Shown: in pieces, positions 25,121 through 33,665 of the stretch
Numbering within the stretch: position 1 is the first letter of the stretch
How the letters are laid out: the number at the start of each line of letters is the position of its first letter
Assembly: GCF_040730185.1 (NCBI RefSeq)
Contig: NZ_CP160402.1
Coordinates: forward strand, 7,254,001-7,318,000
Origin: Streptomyces sp. Je 1-332
Lineage (GTDB): Bacteria > Actinomycetota > Actinomycetes > Streptomycetales > Streptomycetaceae
Length of the DNA: 64,000 nucleotides
Direction of reading: 5' to 3'
Position numbers and translations under genes: made by a program
Notes under the pieces: model-generated
The model's database searches: none
Told to the model about the DNA's origin: nothing
What the model saw: only the letters and a program-made list of their open reading frames with translations

Positions 25121-26773
25121 TCACCGCGCGCCGAAGTTCTGCGTCCACCAGGGGCCACCGCTGCCCTGCCGGTATCCGATGCCGATCTCCTTGAAGGAGC
25201 AGTTGAGGATGTTGGCCCGGTGGCCGGAGCTCTTCATCCAGGAGTCCATCACGGCGGACGGGGTGCGCTGGCCGGCCGCGATGTTCTCGCCGTAGGTGCT
25301 CCACTTGTAGCCCGCCGCGGTGACCCGGTCGCCGGGGTCCTCACCGTCGGGGTTCGTGTGGTCGAAGAAGTCGCGCTCGGCCATGTCGTCGGAGTGGCCC
25401 TGCGCCGCGTCGCCCAGCTTGCTGTTCAGGGTCAGCGGTCCGCAGCCGCTCTTGGCCCGCTCGGCGTTGGCGAGCCGGGTGACCTCCTGGCTGTACGAGT
25501 TGCCGGCCGGGGCCTGCGGAGCCTGGGGTGCGCTGCTGGTGCGGGTGGGCTCGGGCTTCGTGGGCGCCTTCGGCTTCGGCGTCCTGGTCTTCGACGGCGT
25601 GGGCTTTGGGGACGGCTTGCGTGTCTTGCTGGGGGAGGCGGAGGGGGTCTTGCTCGGCTCGGAGGCCGTGGGGGAGGGGGCCGCGGGGGTGGGCGGCTGC
25701 GAGGCGGTCAGCGGCTGCGCTTCCGTCTTCTCGTCGTCCGAGGGGCGCGTGGCCGAGTAGATGACCCCGGTCGCGACGACGACCACGGCGACGCCCGCGG
25801 CCACCGTCCGGCCCTTGCGCGGCATCCGGTGGCGCTTGGCGGCATGTCTCGCCGGAGCACTCCGGGAGCCGGCTATCTCGTACGTGTCGGCCGCTGTGGG
25901 ATGCGCGTCGGCCGGCATGTGCGGTGAGCCGGCCGACAGATGGTGGGGGTCGGCCGCCAGGTGGTGTACGTCGGCCGCGCTCGCCGCGCGGATCGCGCCG
26001 GGGGCCGCCAGGGCGGCGGACACCGGCACCAGGGCGAGGCCCACCAGCAGGCGCTCGGCGAGCACGAGACCCGCGCCGTGGCCCGAGCACATCGCGCAGT
26101 CACGGACATGCCGGGCCAGGCGCTTGCGCCAGAGGGCGGACGGAGTGCCGTCCCAGGGGGCCACGACGTCGCTCAGGTACGCGCACCGGGGCGCGGCGGC
26201 CAGTGCGCGGACCACGATCCTGGCCGTCTCCAGCTGCGTCTTCATCCGCTGTACGCGGACCGTGGCGTGCTGTGTCGGCAGCTCAAGGGCGGCGGCGACC
26301 TCCGGCCGGGTGAGCTCGCCGGAGACCTCGAGCCACCACAGCGACAGGAGCGCGCGGTCGTCGGTGTCCAGCCACCGGGTGGCTTCGGCAACCTCCCGGC
26401 GCTGGCCCACCAGGCCGAGCCGGATGATCGTCAGGTCGACGAAGTCGGCGCCCGGATCCGCGACGTCGTGTGCCTCGTGCAGCGGGCTCGGGCTCTTCTG
26501 TCCGGACGCGCGCTGCTGCCAGTGCCTGCGGATCTCGTTCATGGCGATGGCCACGAGCCAGGACCGGAAGCTCGCCGGGTCACGGAGCGACGCCAGGCCC
26601 GCCAGCGCCCGCAGCATGGTCTCCTGCACGACGTCGTCGACATCGGCATGGCCGTCGAGCGCCCGCCCGACGATGTTGTAGACCAGCGGCAGATACCCGG
26701 CCACCAGCTCGTCCTGCGCGTGCTGGTCCCCGGTCTGCGCCGCCGTCACCAGAGGATCGTGTTCACCGATCAT
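25121..26773 (-). CDS. ECF sigma factor fused to ZAS-like motif, TM helix and CAP domain
   Basis: The product is 550 residues. Residues 8-90 are sigma region 2 (AQDELVAGYLPLVYNIVGRA, DVDDVVQETMLRAL, RSWLVAIAMNEIRRHW). Residues 125-190 are region 4 (DDRALLSLWWLEVSGELTRP and the helix after it). H222-x3-C226-x2-C229 is the core of a zinc anti-sigma (ZAS) motif. A TM helix is at 323-341, a Pro/Thr/Lys-rich linker at 345-422, and an extracytoplasmic CAP/SCP domain at 425-550 with its His/Glu set (H460, E496, H518). Thus an ECF sigma factor is physically joined to an anti-sigma-like element and a wall-side domain, suggesting release by proteolysis. ATG 26773 has GTGAGG upstream. Confidence 0.88.
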   Translation of the reverse strand: MIGEHDPLVTAAQTGDQHAQDELVAGYLPLVYNIVGRALDGHADVDDVVQETMLRALAGLASLRDPASFRSWLVAIAMNEIRRHWQQRASGQKSPSPLHEAHDVADPGADFVDLTIIRLGLVGQRREVAEATRWLDTDDRALLSLWWLEVSGELTRPEVAAALELPTQHATVRVQRMKTQLETARIVVRALAAAPRCAYLSDVVAPWDGTPSALWRKRLARHVRDCAMCSGHGAGLVLAERLLVGLALVPVSAALAAPGAIRAASAADVHHLAADPHHLSAGSPHMPADAHPTAADTYEIAGSRSAPARHAAKRHRMPRKGRTVAAGVAVVVVATGVIYSATRPSDDEKTEAQPLTASQPPTPAAPSPTASEPSKTPSASPSKTRKPSPKPTPSKTRTPKPKAPTKPEPTRTSSAPQAPQAPAGNSYSQEVTRLANAERAKSGCGPLTLNSKLGDAAQGHSDDMAERDFFDHTNPDGEDPGDRVTAAGYKWSTYGENIAAGQRTPSAVMDSWMKSSGHRANILNCSFKEIGIGYRQGSGGPWWTQNFGAR

Positions 26774-27249
26774 GGAATGCCTCACTCGCTTTCTTCGTCG
26801 GCACGTTCTGGCCTTACACCTGGGAGATCGCGTGAGCGTTCGGAGATAACAGAAAACCGCGAACGGAATTTCGGTTCGAGTCGGTGAGCATACGCACCGG
26901 CCGCCGCCGGAACGCATGGCTTCCTTACCGGCATATCGGACATCGGCCGGTTCCGCATGGTCGGCGGGGCTGAATGCCGACCAGTGGCTCACGCCCCTGG
27001 CAGGCACTCCAGCCGCACGAGGCGACGAAGGCCTGGCCGAGAACGACTGTCGCGGCGCGAACACTGACCGGGGACCCTGCGAACCCTGGGCCCGCCCCTT
27101 CGTGCTGCTGTCCCAAGGCCACCGCGACGAGGCCGCGAAGGCACTGCGCCTACTTCCGGACCCGCCACGCGACCTGCTTGCCTTGGGCCCGGTCGCACGC
27201 CACCTCGACGACCTCGGCCTCGGCCCTGCGCCGCTTGGATGAGGGGCTG
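26774..27249. other. Region without a confident gene
   Basis: Between the sigma/CAP gene and the MarR gene the plus strand holds an open frame (26916-27242, 108 codons). It contains RDEAAKALRLLPDPPRDLLA and has fairly GC-biased third positions. A second frame overlaps it, neither has a convincing ribosome site, and I recognise no family. It could be a decayed gene. The part next to 26773 must hold the promoter of the sigma/CAP gene. Confidence 0.3.
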
Positions 27250-27753
27250 TCAGGAGGCGGAAGCAGCCTGGACGTTGCGGATCATCGCGCGCAGCACCTT
27301 CAGCGCCGCCACATATTCCTCGTCGCTGATGCCCTCGTGAACCACGGCGCGCAACTCGGTCATCACCTCGCGCAGCCGGACCCTGGCCGCCTCGCCTGCG
27401 TCGGTGAGGTGCAGGCACTTCCGGTCGTCGACCTCCAGCCAACCCCGGTGCAGCAACTGGTCGACGACGCGCGCGATGTCGTACGGCCCCTCGGCGAGCG
27501 GGGCCAGCTGGCTGACAACTTCCTCGCAACTCGGCGAGGCGGCACCGCCGTTGACCCGATTGAGCACCCAGTACTGCGGCTGCGTCACGTCGATCCGGGC
27601 CAGTGTGTCACGCAGATGCCGGGTCACCGTGTCGTGGGCCAGGCCGCTCCAGTAGCCGATGGGCTGGCCGGCGAGCATGTCGTCGCTGGCGGCAGGGTCG
27701 GCCGGCGCCTGGTCGGTGGTGGTCCGACCGGTGCCGTTGTTCGACGGGTTCAT
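27250..27753 (-). CDS. MarR-family transcriptional regulator
   Basis: The product is 167 residues, starting MNPSNNGTGRTTTDQ. After a disordered tail of 35 residues comes the MarR core. A dimer helix (YWSGLAHDTVTRHLRDTLAR) leads to the winged helix (EEVVSQLAPLAEGPYDIARV, DQLLHRGWLEVDDRKCLHLT) and a C-terminal dimerisation helix. A Cys in the wing (RKCL) and another earlier (PSCEE) could be redox sensors, but this is speculative. It lies downstream of etfA on the same strand, separated by a hairpin. Confidence 0.82.
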   Translation of the reverse strand: MNPSNNGTGRTTTDQAPADPAASDDMLAGQPIGYWSGLAHDTVTRHLRDTLARIDVTQPQYWVLNRVNGGAASPSCEEVVSQLAPLAEGPYDIARVVDQLLHRGWLEVDDRKCLHLTDAGEAARVRLREVMTELRAVVHEGISDEEYVAALKVLRAMIRNVQAASAS

Positions 27754-27790
27754 GATCGCGAGGTTATCGCGACGTCGTGGCCGCACGCGG

Positions 27791-27829
27791 CGCAGCCCGG
27801 CGGCGGTGAGATCGCGCGGCCGGGCTGCG
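27791..27829 (-). terminator. Hairpin after etfA
   Basis: CGCAGCCCGGC (27791-27801) and GCCGGGCTGCG (27819-27829) form an 11-bp stem about 13 nt downstream of the etfA stop. Confidence 0.6.
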
Positions 27830-27841
27830 GTGCGAACGAGG

Positions 27842-28804
27842 TCAGCCCTTGCGGGTGTTGACCTCTTCGGTGAGGGCGGGGACGACGTCGAAGAGGTCGC
27901 CGACCACGCCGTAGTCGACCAGGTCGAAGATCGGGGCCTCGGCGTCCTTGTTGATCGCCACGATCGTCTTGGAGGTCTGCATGCCCGCCCGGTGCTGGAT
28001 CGCACCCGAGATACCCGAGGCGATGTACAGCTGCGGGGAGACGGACTTACCGGTCTGGCCGACCTGGTTGGAGTGCGGGTACCAGCCCGCGTCCACCGCC
28101 GCGCGCGAGGCGCCGACCGCGGCACCGAGCGAGTCGGCGAGGGACTCGATGAGGTGGAAGTTGTCCGCCCCGTTCACCCCGCGCCCGCCGGAGACCACGA
28201 TCGCGGCCTCGGTCAGCTCCGGACGCCCGGTCGACTCACGCGGCGTACGCGAGACGACCTTGGTGCCGGTGGCCTGCTCCGAGAAGGACACCTCAAGGGC
28301 CTCGACGGCGCCCGCTGCCGGGGCGGCCTCCACGGGGGCCGAGTTCGGCTTGACCGTGACGACCGGGGTGCCGGTGGAGACCCGGGACTTGGTGGTGTAG
28401 GAGGCGGCGAACGCGGACTGCGTGGCCACCACACCCTCACCGTCGGCCTCCAGGTCGACGGCGTCGGTGATGATGCCGCCCTTGACCCGCAGCGCCAGAC
28501 GCGCCGCGATCTCCTTGCCCTCGGCGGAGGAGGGCACCAGCACGGCGGCCGGGGACACCGCGTCGTAGGCGGCCTGCAGCGCGTCGACCTTCGGCACGAC
28601 CAGGTAGTCGGCGAGCTCGGCGGCGTCGTTGGTGAGGACCTTGACCGCGCCGTGCTCGGCCAGCGCGGCGGCGGTGTCGCCGGCGCCGTTGCCCAGCGCG
28701 ACGGCGACCGGGTCACCGATCCGGCGGGCCAGCGTCAACAGCTCCAGGGTGGGCTTGCGGACGGCACCGTCCACGTGGTCGACATAGACGAGAACTTCAG
28801 CCAT
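27842..28804 (-). CDS. etfA: Electron transfer flavoprotein alpha subunit
   Basis: The product is 320 residues. The N-terminal domain ([20 protein letters not shown]) and the C-terminal FAD domain are complete. The FAD domain has the family signature: [20 protein letters not shown], then [40 protein letters not shown] and [20 protein letters not shown]. With EtfB it shuttles electrons from acyl-CoA dehydrogenases to ETF-quinone oxidoreductase. Same operon as etfB, 60 nt apart. Likely controlled by the TetR protein upstream. Confidence 0.97.
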   Translation of the reverse strand: MAEVLVYVDHVDGAVRKPTLELLTLARRIGDPVAVALGNGAGDTAAALAEHGAVKVLTNDAAELADYLVVPKVDALQAAYDAVSPAAVLVPSSAEGKEIAARLALRVKGGIITDAVDLEADGEGVVATQSAFAASYTTKSRVSTGTPVVTVKPNSAPVEAAPAAGAVEALEVSFSEQATGTKVVSRTPRESTGRPELTEAAIVVSGGRGVNGADNFHLIESLADSLGAAVGASRAAVDAGWYPHSNQVGQTGKSVSPQLYIASGISGAIQHRAGMQTSKTIVAINKDAEAPIFDLVDYGVVGDLFDVVPALTEEVNTRKG

Positions 28805-28864
28805 GGGACTTCAATCTCCTGCGGTTACGAAGAAGTGGGGCGGATTTTCGGGGGTGGCTGAAGC

Positions 28865-29650
28865 TCAGATGAACTTCTGGCCCGCGAGGAACTCAGCGAG
28901 CTGCTTGCCGCCCTCGCCCTCGTCCTTGACGATCGTGCCCGCGCTGCGCGCGGGACGCTCGGTGGCCGACTCGACCTTCGTCCAGGCACCCTCCAGGCCC
29001 ACCTGCTCGGCCTCCAGATCCAGATCCGAGAGGTCCCAGGCCTGCACCGGCTTCTTCTTCGCCGCCATGATCCCCTTGAACGAGGGGTAACGCGCCTCGC
29101 CCGACTGGTCGGTCACCGACACCACCGCCGGCAGCGAGGCCTCCAGCTGCTCGGAGGCGGCATCGCCGTCCCGGCGGCCCTTGACCACACCATCCGCGAC
29201 CGACACCTCGGACAGCAGCGTCACCTGCGGCACACCAAGACGCTCGGCCAGCAGCGCCGGCACCACACCCATCGTCCCGTCCGTGGACGCCATGCCCGAG
29301 ATCACCAGGTCATAGCCGGCCTTCTCGATCGCCTTCGCCAGGACGAGCGACGTACCCAGCGCGTCCGTGCCGTGCAGGTCGTCGTCCTCGACGTGGATCG
29401 CCTTGTCCGCGCCCATCGACAGCGCCTTGCGCAACGCGTCCTTGGCATCCTCGGGGCCGACGGTCAGCACGGTGATCTCCGCGTCGTCCGCCTCGTCGGC
29501 GATCTGCAGCGCCTGCTCGACCGCGTACTCGTCGAGCTCCGACAGCAGGCCGTCCACGTCATCACGATCGACGGTCAGGTCATCGGCGAAGTGCCGGTCG
29601 CCGGTGGCGTCAGGCACGTACTTCACGGTGACAACGATCCTCAAGCTCAC
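28865..29650 (-). CDS. etfB: Electron transfer flavoprotein beta subunit
   Basis: The product is 261 residues: SLRIVVTVKYVPDATGDRHF at the N-terminus, EYAVEQALQ, ITVLTVGPEDAKDALRKALS (AMP-binding loop) and SGMASTDGTMGVVPALLAER. The size and motifs fit the EtfB family. It heterodimerises with EtfA and binds AMP in place of a second flavin. It is the first gene of the etfBA operon. Its upstream region of 108 nt, shared with the divergent tetR, holds palindromic operator candidates. Confidence 0.97.
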   Translation of the reverse strand: MSLRIVVTVKYVPDATGDRHFADDLTVDRDDVDGLLSELDEYAVEQALQIADEADDAEITVLTVGPEDAKDALRKALSMGADKAIHVEDDDLHGTDALGTSLVLAKAIEKAGYDLVISGMASTDGTMGVVPALLAERLGVPQVTLLSEVSVADGVVKGRRDGDAASEQLEASLPAVVSVTDQSGEARYPSFKGIMAAKKKPVQAWDLSDLDLEAEQVGLEGAWTKVESATERPARSAGTIVKDEGEGGKQLAEFLAGQKFI

Positions 29651-29691
29651 GCCGGCTCTCCTACCTGGTGTGGTTCGTTATGGCGACGGTA

Positions 29692-29728
29692 TGGCACTCA
29701 GTACCCCCTGTAAAGGTACGTAGTGCCA
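29692..29728. promoter_or_regulatory. Two operator-like palindromes between etfB and tetR
   Basis: Site 1 (29692-29706, TGGCACTCAGTACCC) and site 2 (29714-29728, with AGTGCCA on the other side) are related to the perfect palindrome TGGCACT-C-AGTGCCA found downstream of tetR at 30509-30523. Together they also form a larger inverted repeat: TGGCACT..GTACC and GGTAC..AGTGCCA. Their place between divergent etfB and tetR fits a TetR operator controlling both. Confidence 0.7.
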
Positions 29729-29758
29729 GATTGGCCTTCACGATGCTACGTTCCCCGC

Positions 29759-30484
29759 ATGACTGAGGCGCGCGGACCAGCGAAGAAGGCCCCCATGCGG
29801 GAGGTGCTCGCCAAGGCGGCGTTCCAGCTGTTCCTCGAGCGGGGCTTCGAGCAGACCACGGTGGACGACATCGTGGCGCTGGCCGGGGTCGGGCGCCGCT
29901 CCTTCTTCCGGTACTTCCCGTCCAAAGAGGACGCGGTCTTCCCCGACCACGAGAGCTGTCTCGCCGACATGACGGCCTTCCTCGAAGCGGCCGACGACGT
30001 CGAACCCGTGGACGCCGTGTGCGACGCGGCCCGCATCGTGCTGCGCATGTACGCCACGAACCCCGAGTTCTCCGTGCAGCGCTACCGCCTCACACAGGAG
30101 GTCCCCGGCCTCCGTACGTACGAACTCTCCGTGGTGCGCCGCTATGAACGCACCATGGCCGGCTACCTCCGCGGCCGTTACGCCGACGCCGAGGACGGCT
30201 CCCTGCGCGCCGAGGTGATCGCCGCCGCCGTGGTCGCCGCGCACAACAACACCCTGCGCTCCTGGCTGCGTTCGGGCGGCGACGGCGATGCCGAGGCAGC
30301 CGTGGACCATGCGCTCGGGCTGGTCCGGGAAGGGTGGGGCAACGGCGCCACCGGCGTGGACGCGGCCGGCGCGGCCGACGACGAAGCCCATGAGGAAGTC
30401 GTCGTCATGGTGGTCTCCAAGCGGGCGCCCATGTGGCGCGTGGTGCAGCGTGTCGAGTCGGCCCTCGGCCAGGAATCCGACTGA
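29759..30484 (+). CDS. TetR-family transcriptional regulator
   Basis: The product is 241 residues, start ATG 29759. The HTH domain is KAAFQLFLERGFEQTTVDDI then VALAGVGRRSFFRYFPSKED, with AVFPDHE following. The ligand domain is helical and contains an unusually acidic loop near 205-220 (AGAADDEAHEEVVVMV). Regulators of this kind next to etfBA and acyl-CoA ligases usually sense acyl-CoA or acyl metabolites. Operator candidates flank the gene on both sides, so it probably represses itself, etfBA and the OB-fold gene at 30609. Confidence 0.9.
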   Translation: MTEARGPAKKAPMREVLAKAAFQLFLERGFEQTTVDDIVALAGVGRRSFFRYFPSKEDAVFPDHESCLADMTAFLEAADDVEPVDAVCDAARIVLRMYATNPEFSVQRYRLTQEVPGLRTYELSVVRRYERTMAGYLRGRYADAEDGSLRAEVIAAAVVAAHNNTLRSWLRSGGDGDAEAAVDHALGLVREGWGNGATGVDAAGAADDEAHEEVVVMVVSKRAPMWRVVQRVESALGQESD

Positions 30485-30485
30485 G

Positions 30486-30523
30486 CTGCACTCAGTACCT
30501 TTACCTCCTGGCACTCAGTGCCA
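30486..30523 (+). promoter_or_regulatory. Two operator-like palindromes downstream of tetR
   Basis: Site 3 (30486-30500, CTGCACTCAGTACCT) and site 4 (30509-30523, TGGCACTCAGTGCCA) lie just after the tetR stop and about 85-120 nt before the OB-fold gene. Site 4 has perfect 7-bp arms around one base. Confidence 0.7.
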
Positions 30524-30608
30524 TATGGTGCGGATGCGTCGGCGCCGAGCGCGGCGCGTCCGAGCCGACATCCGAGCCGAGTGCAGGTCCAATGCAGGGG
30601 GTCGAGAC

Positions 30609-30989
30609 GTGTCCCAGCAGGAATTGAGCATCGCGCCGTCAGAGCACGAGCGAACCGGCATGATCTACCAGCGCTGCCGATGGTGCGGCACCGCGTCCTT
30701 CCGCCGCATGCTGTGTCCGGTGTGCGCGTCCAGTGATCTGGCGTCCGAGCACAGCGACGGCGAAGGCGTCGTCGTCCAGTCCAGCGTGGTCAACCGCTAC
30801 ACCGGTACGGCGCGCAACGAGTCCCTCGTGCGCTTCCCCGAAGGGTTCGTGTTCCGCTGCCGCGTCGTGGGCGCCTCGCCGCACCTCGTGTGGGTCGGCG
30901 CGCGTGTACGGCCCGTGGCCGGGTCCGATCCGGAGACCGGTGAGGCCGTCTTCGAGCTCTGTGAGACGCACACGAGCAACGACTGGTAG
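30609..30989 (+). CDS. Zn-ribbon/OB-fold (DUF35-type) acyl-CoA-associated protein
   Basis: The product is 126 residues. GTG 30609 has a GGGGG ribosome site. The rubredoxin-like Zn ribbon is YQRCRWCGTASFRRMLCPVC (four Cys), followed by the OB-fold strands VVNRYTGTARNESLVRFPEG and PHLVWVGARVRPV. DUF35 proteins are partners of thiolases, HMG-CoA synthases or acyl-CoA ligases and bind CoA esters. No thiolase is adjacent; the nearest enzyme is the convergent acyl-CoA ligase. Palindromes upstream suggest control by the adjacent TetR. Confidence 0.85.
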   Translation: MSQQELSIAPSEHERTGMIYQRCRWCGTASFRRMLCPVCASSDLASEHSDGEGVVVQSSVVNRYTGTARNESLVRFPEGFVFRCRVVGASPHLVWVGARVRPVAGSDPETGEAVFELCETHTSNDW

Positions 30990-31032
30990 TGCTGCGGAGC
31001 CTGGTAGCGCTGCGGAACAGGGGTGGCACGGA

Positions 31033-32568
31033 TCAGTTGACGCCGCGCTCGTGCCCCTCCCAGTACGGCCCGCGCAGCTTGTACTTCTGGAGTTTTCCGG
31101 TGGCCGTGCGGGCCAGTTCTTCGCGGAACTCCACCGAGGTCGGCGCCTTGAACCCGGCGAGGTTCTCCTTGCAGTGCCGGATGAGTTCCTCCTCCGTGGC
31201 CTGCGCGCCGGGGGCCAGGACGACCAGAGCCTTGATGGTCTCGCCCCACTTCTCGTCGGGCACCCCGATGACCGCGACCTCGGCGACCGCGGCATGGCTG
31301 AACAGCACGTCCTCCACCTCGATCGACGACACGTTCTCACCGCCGGTGATGATCACGTCCTTCTTGCGGTCACTGATCGACAGATGGCCGTCCGCGCCGA
31401 TCGTCCCGCCGTCGCCCGTGTGGAACCAGCCGCCCTCCAGCGCCTGAGCGGTCTCCTCCGGCTGCTCCCAGTACCCCTCGAGGATCACGTTCGAGCGGGC
31501 CAGCACCTCGCCCTCGTCCGACGTGCGCAGCGTCACGCCGAGCGCGGGCGCCCCGGCCTGGACCAGCTTCTCCGCGCGCTGCCGCGCGGTGAGAGCGTCC
31601 CATTCGGCGCGGGTGCGGTTGATGGTGAGCAGGGGAGAGGTCTCGGTGAGCCCGTAGATCTGGATGAACTCCCATCCGAGCTCGGACTCGACCCGCTCGA
31701 CCGTCCGGGTCGGCGGCGGAGCCCCGGCCACGATGATGCGCACCCGGTCCCGGCCCGGGATCTCCCCCTCCCACGACCGGGCGGCGGCAAGGACCGCGTT
31801 GACCACGGCGGGCGCCGCGCACATCACCGTGACCCCGTGCTCGGCCACCCGGCGCAGGATCTCGGCGCCGTCCACCTTGCGCAGCACGATCTGGCGGGCG
31901 CCCATGCCCGCCATCGCGAACGGCATGCCCCAGCCGTTCGCGTGGAACATCGGCAGGGTGTGCAGATAGACGTCCCGGTCCGTGACCCCGGCGTGCAGCG
32001 CGAACGTCAGGGCGTTCACCCAGATGTTGCGGTGCGTGATCTGAACGCCCTTGGGGCGTGCGGTCGTTCCGCTGGTGAAGTTGATGGTCGCGGTGGCGTT
32101 CTCGTCGTGCTCCCAGGGCTCGGGCTCGGTGTCGAACCGGTACAGCTCCGCGTCGGCCCGCGCCCCGAGCGTGAAGCGGTGCTTGCAGGTCACCTCCGAG
32201 AGGAGGTCCTCCAGCTCGGGGTCGACCAGCAGGACGCTCGCCCCCGACTGCGCGACGATGTAACTCACTTCGTCGGGCGAGAGACGGAAGTTGACCGGCA
32301 CGAGGACGCGGCCGTGGCCGCTGACGCCGAAGAACGACGTCAGCAGCCGTGCGCTGTTGTGCGAGACCACCGCGACCCGTGCACCGTGCGGCACCCCCAG
32401 CGCGTCGAGACCGGCGGCCTGGGCCCGCGCCAACTCGCCCACGCGTCGGTACGTGAGCCCTTCCCAGGGCTCGGCCGGCTGATCGGGCTCGTCGACGACG
32501 CCGACCCGTTCCCCGTAGACGGCCGTGGCGCGGTCCAGAAAATCAAGGGCCCCGAACGGGACGAACAT
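31033..32568 (-). CDS. Acyl-CoA synthetase (AMP-dependent ligase)
   Basis: The product is 511 residues. ATG 32568 has GGGAGG 5 nt upstream. Adenylation motifs are complete: TINFTSGTTARPKGVQ (P-loop), IQIYGLTETSPLLTIN, GWFHTGDGGTIGADGHLSIS, DRKKDVIITGGENVSS, and the catalytic lysine region RTATGKLQKYKLR. It activates a carboxylic acid to its CoA thioester through an acyl-AMP. LHTLPMFHANGWG in the binding pocket is typical of medium/long-chain or aryl acid ligases. Convergent with the OB-fold gene; together with etfBA it suggests an acyl catabolic set. Confidence 0.93.
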   Translation of the reverse strand: MFVPFGALDFLDRATAVYGERVGVVDEPDQPAEPWEGLTYRRVGELARAQAAGLDALGVPHGARVAVVSHNSARLLTSFFGVSGHGRVLVPVNFRLSPDEVSYIVAQSGASVLLVDPELEDLLSEVTCKHRFTLGARADAELYRFDTEPEPWEHDENATATINFTSGTTARPKGVQITHRNIWVNALTFALHAGVTDRDVYLHTLPMFHANGWGMPFAMAGMGARQIVLRKVDGAEILRRVAEHGVTVMCAAPAVVNAVLAAARSWEGEIPGRDRVRIIVAGAPPPTRTVERVESELGWEFIQIYGLTETSPLLTINRTRAEWDALTARQRAEKLVQAGAPALGVTLRTSDEGEVLARSNVILEGYWEQPEETAQALEGGWFHTGDGGTIGADGHLSISDRKKDVIITGGENVSSIEVEDVLFSHAAVAEVAVIGVPDEKWGETIKALVVLAPGAQATEEELIRHCKENLAGFKAPTSVEFREELARTATGKLQKYKLRGPYWEGHERGVN

Positions 32569-32737
32569 CCTGGCCTCCCGAAGCTCAGTCGATGTACGCC
32601 GCCTATCCGACCACGCCCCACGGGAAACCGGGCACCCCGGCGCCATACCGCTCACGACTCGGGTAGCGGGGCGGGTGGCCGGGCAGGATGGATCCGGTGC
32701 GGCCGGTGAGAACGGCCGCCGTACGAAGGGTGCAGCG

Positions 32738-33601
32738 ATGACGGATTCGGCCCCTGGGCGGCTCACCATCTCGCGGGCGACGCTCGAGGACTGGCAGGTC
32801 GTCAGCGAATGGGCGGCGGACGAGGGCTGGAATCCGGGTCTGCGGGACGGTCCGTCCTTCTTCGCGCAGGACCCCGACGGATTCTTCCTGGGCCGACTCG
32901 GCGCATCGGGCGAGCCCGTCTCCGCGATCTCGGTCGTGAACTACAGCGAGGTGTACGCCTTCCTGGGCTTCTACCTCGTCCGCCCCGACCTGCGCGGCCA
33001 CGGCCACGGCCTCGCCACCTGGCGCACGGCTCTCGCCCACGCGGGCAAGCGCACCGTCGGCCTCGACGGCGTGGTCGCCCAGCAGGACAACTACCGCCGT
33101 TCGGGCTTCGAGCTCGCCCACCGCACGATCCGTTACGTGGGCCCCGTGCCCGGAGACGTCCCCAGGAGCGCGCGGATCCTGCCGGTCGAGGCCGCGGGCC
33201 TGCGGGCCATCACCGCGTACGACGCCGCGAGTTACCCGGCCGACCGTCCGCGCTTCCTGGAGTCCTGGCTGACGGCTCCCGGACACCGCGCCCTCGCCCG
33301 GATCGTCGACGGCCGCGTCACCGGCTACGGCGTGCTCCGCCCCGCCCAGGGCGCCCTGCGGATCGGACCTCTGTTCGCGGACACACGCGCCGACGCGGAA
33401 GAGCTCTTCGACGCGCTGACGGCCGACGCCGGGGGAGTACCCGTCATCATCGATGTCCCCGAGACCCAGCCGCACGCCGTGGCCCTCGCCGAGACGCGCG
33501 GCATGAAGCCCACGTTCCCCACCGCCCGCATGTACACGGGCCCGGTGCGGGAGCTCGCCGAGGAACGGGTCTTCGGTGTGACCACGCTCGAACTCGGCTG
33601 A
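32738..33601 (+). CDS. GNAT-family N-acetyltransferase (two-domain)
   Basis: The product is 287 residues. The first GNAT domain has ISVVNYSEVYAFLGFYLVRP and RGHGHGLATWRTALAHAG, the acetyl-CoA loop (R-G-H-G-H-G). The second half (YGVLRPAQGALRIGPLFADT, IDVPETQPHAVALAETRGMK) resembles the C-terminal domain seen in the YitH/acetyltransferase group (DUF-type second half). Cytoplasmic; substrate unknown. Faces a GH3 gene across a shared hairpin terminator. Confidence 0.87.
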   Translation: MTDSAPGRLTISRATLEDWQVVSEWAADEGWNPGLRDGPSFFAQDPDGFFLGRLGASGEPVSAISVVNYSEVYAFLGFYLVRPDLRGHGHGLATWRTALAHAGKRTVGLDGVVAQQDNYRRSGFELAHRTIRYVGPVPGDVPRSARILPVEAAGLRAITAYDAASYPADRPRFLESWLTAPGHRALARIVDGRVTGYGVLRPAQGALRIGPLFADTRADAEELFDALTADAGGVPVIIDVPETQPHAVALAETRGMKPTFPTARMYTGPVRELAEERVFGVTTLELG

Positions 33602-33609
33602 TCCGGGAC

Positions 33610-33640
33610 GGCCGGGCCCGGGTACGTACGGGACCCGGCC
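33610..33640. terminator. Bidirectional hairpin between convergent genes
   Basis: GGCCGGG..GTAC and GTAC..CCCGGCC form a long stem with small bulges between the GNAT stop (33601) and the GH3 stop (33666). Confidence 0.6.
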
Positions 33641-33665
33641 CTCCCGCATGACCGCTGCGGGACCG

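Noticed and set aside
26916..27242. 108-codon plus-strand ORF between the sigma/CAP and MarR genes
   Set aside because: Some codon bias but no ribosome site, no family and a competing frame; recorded only as an unclear region.
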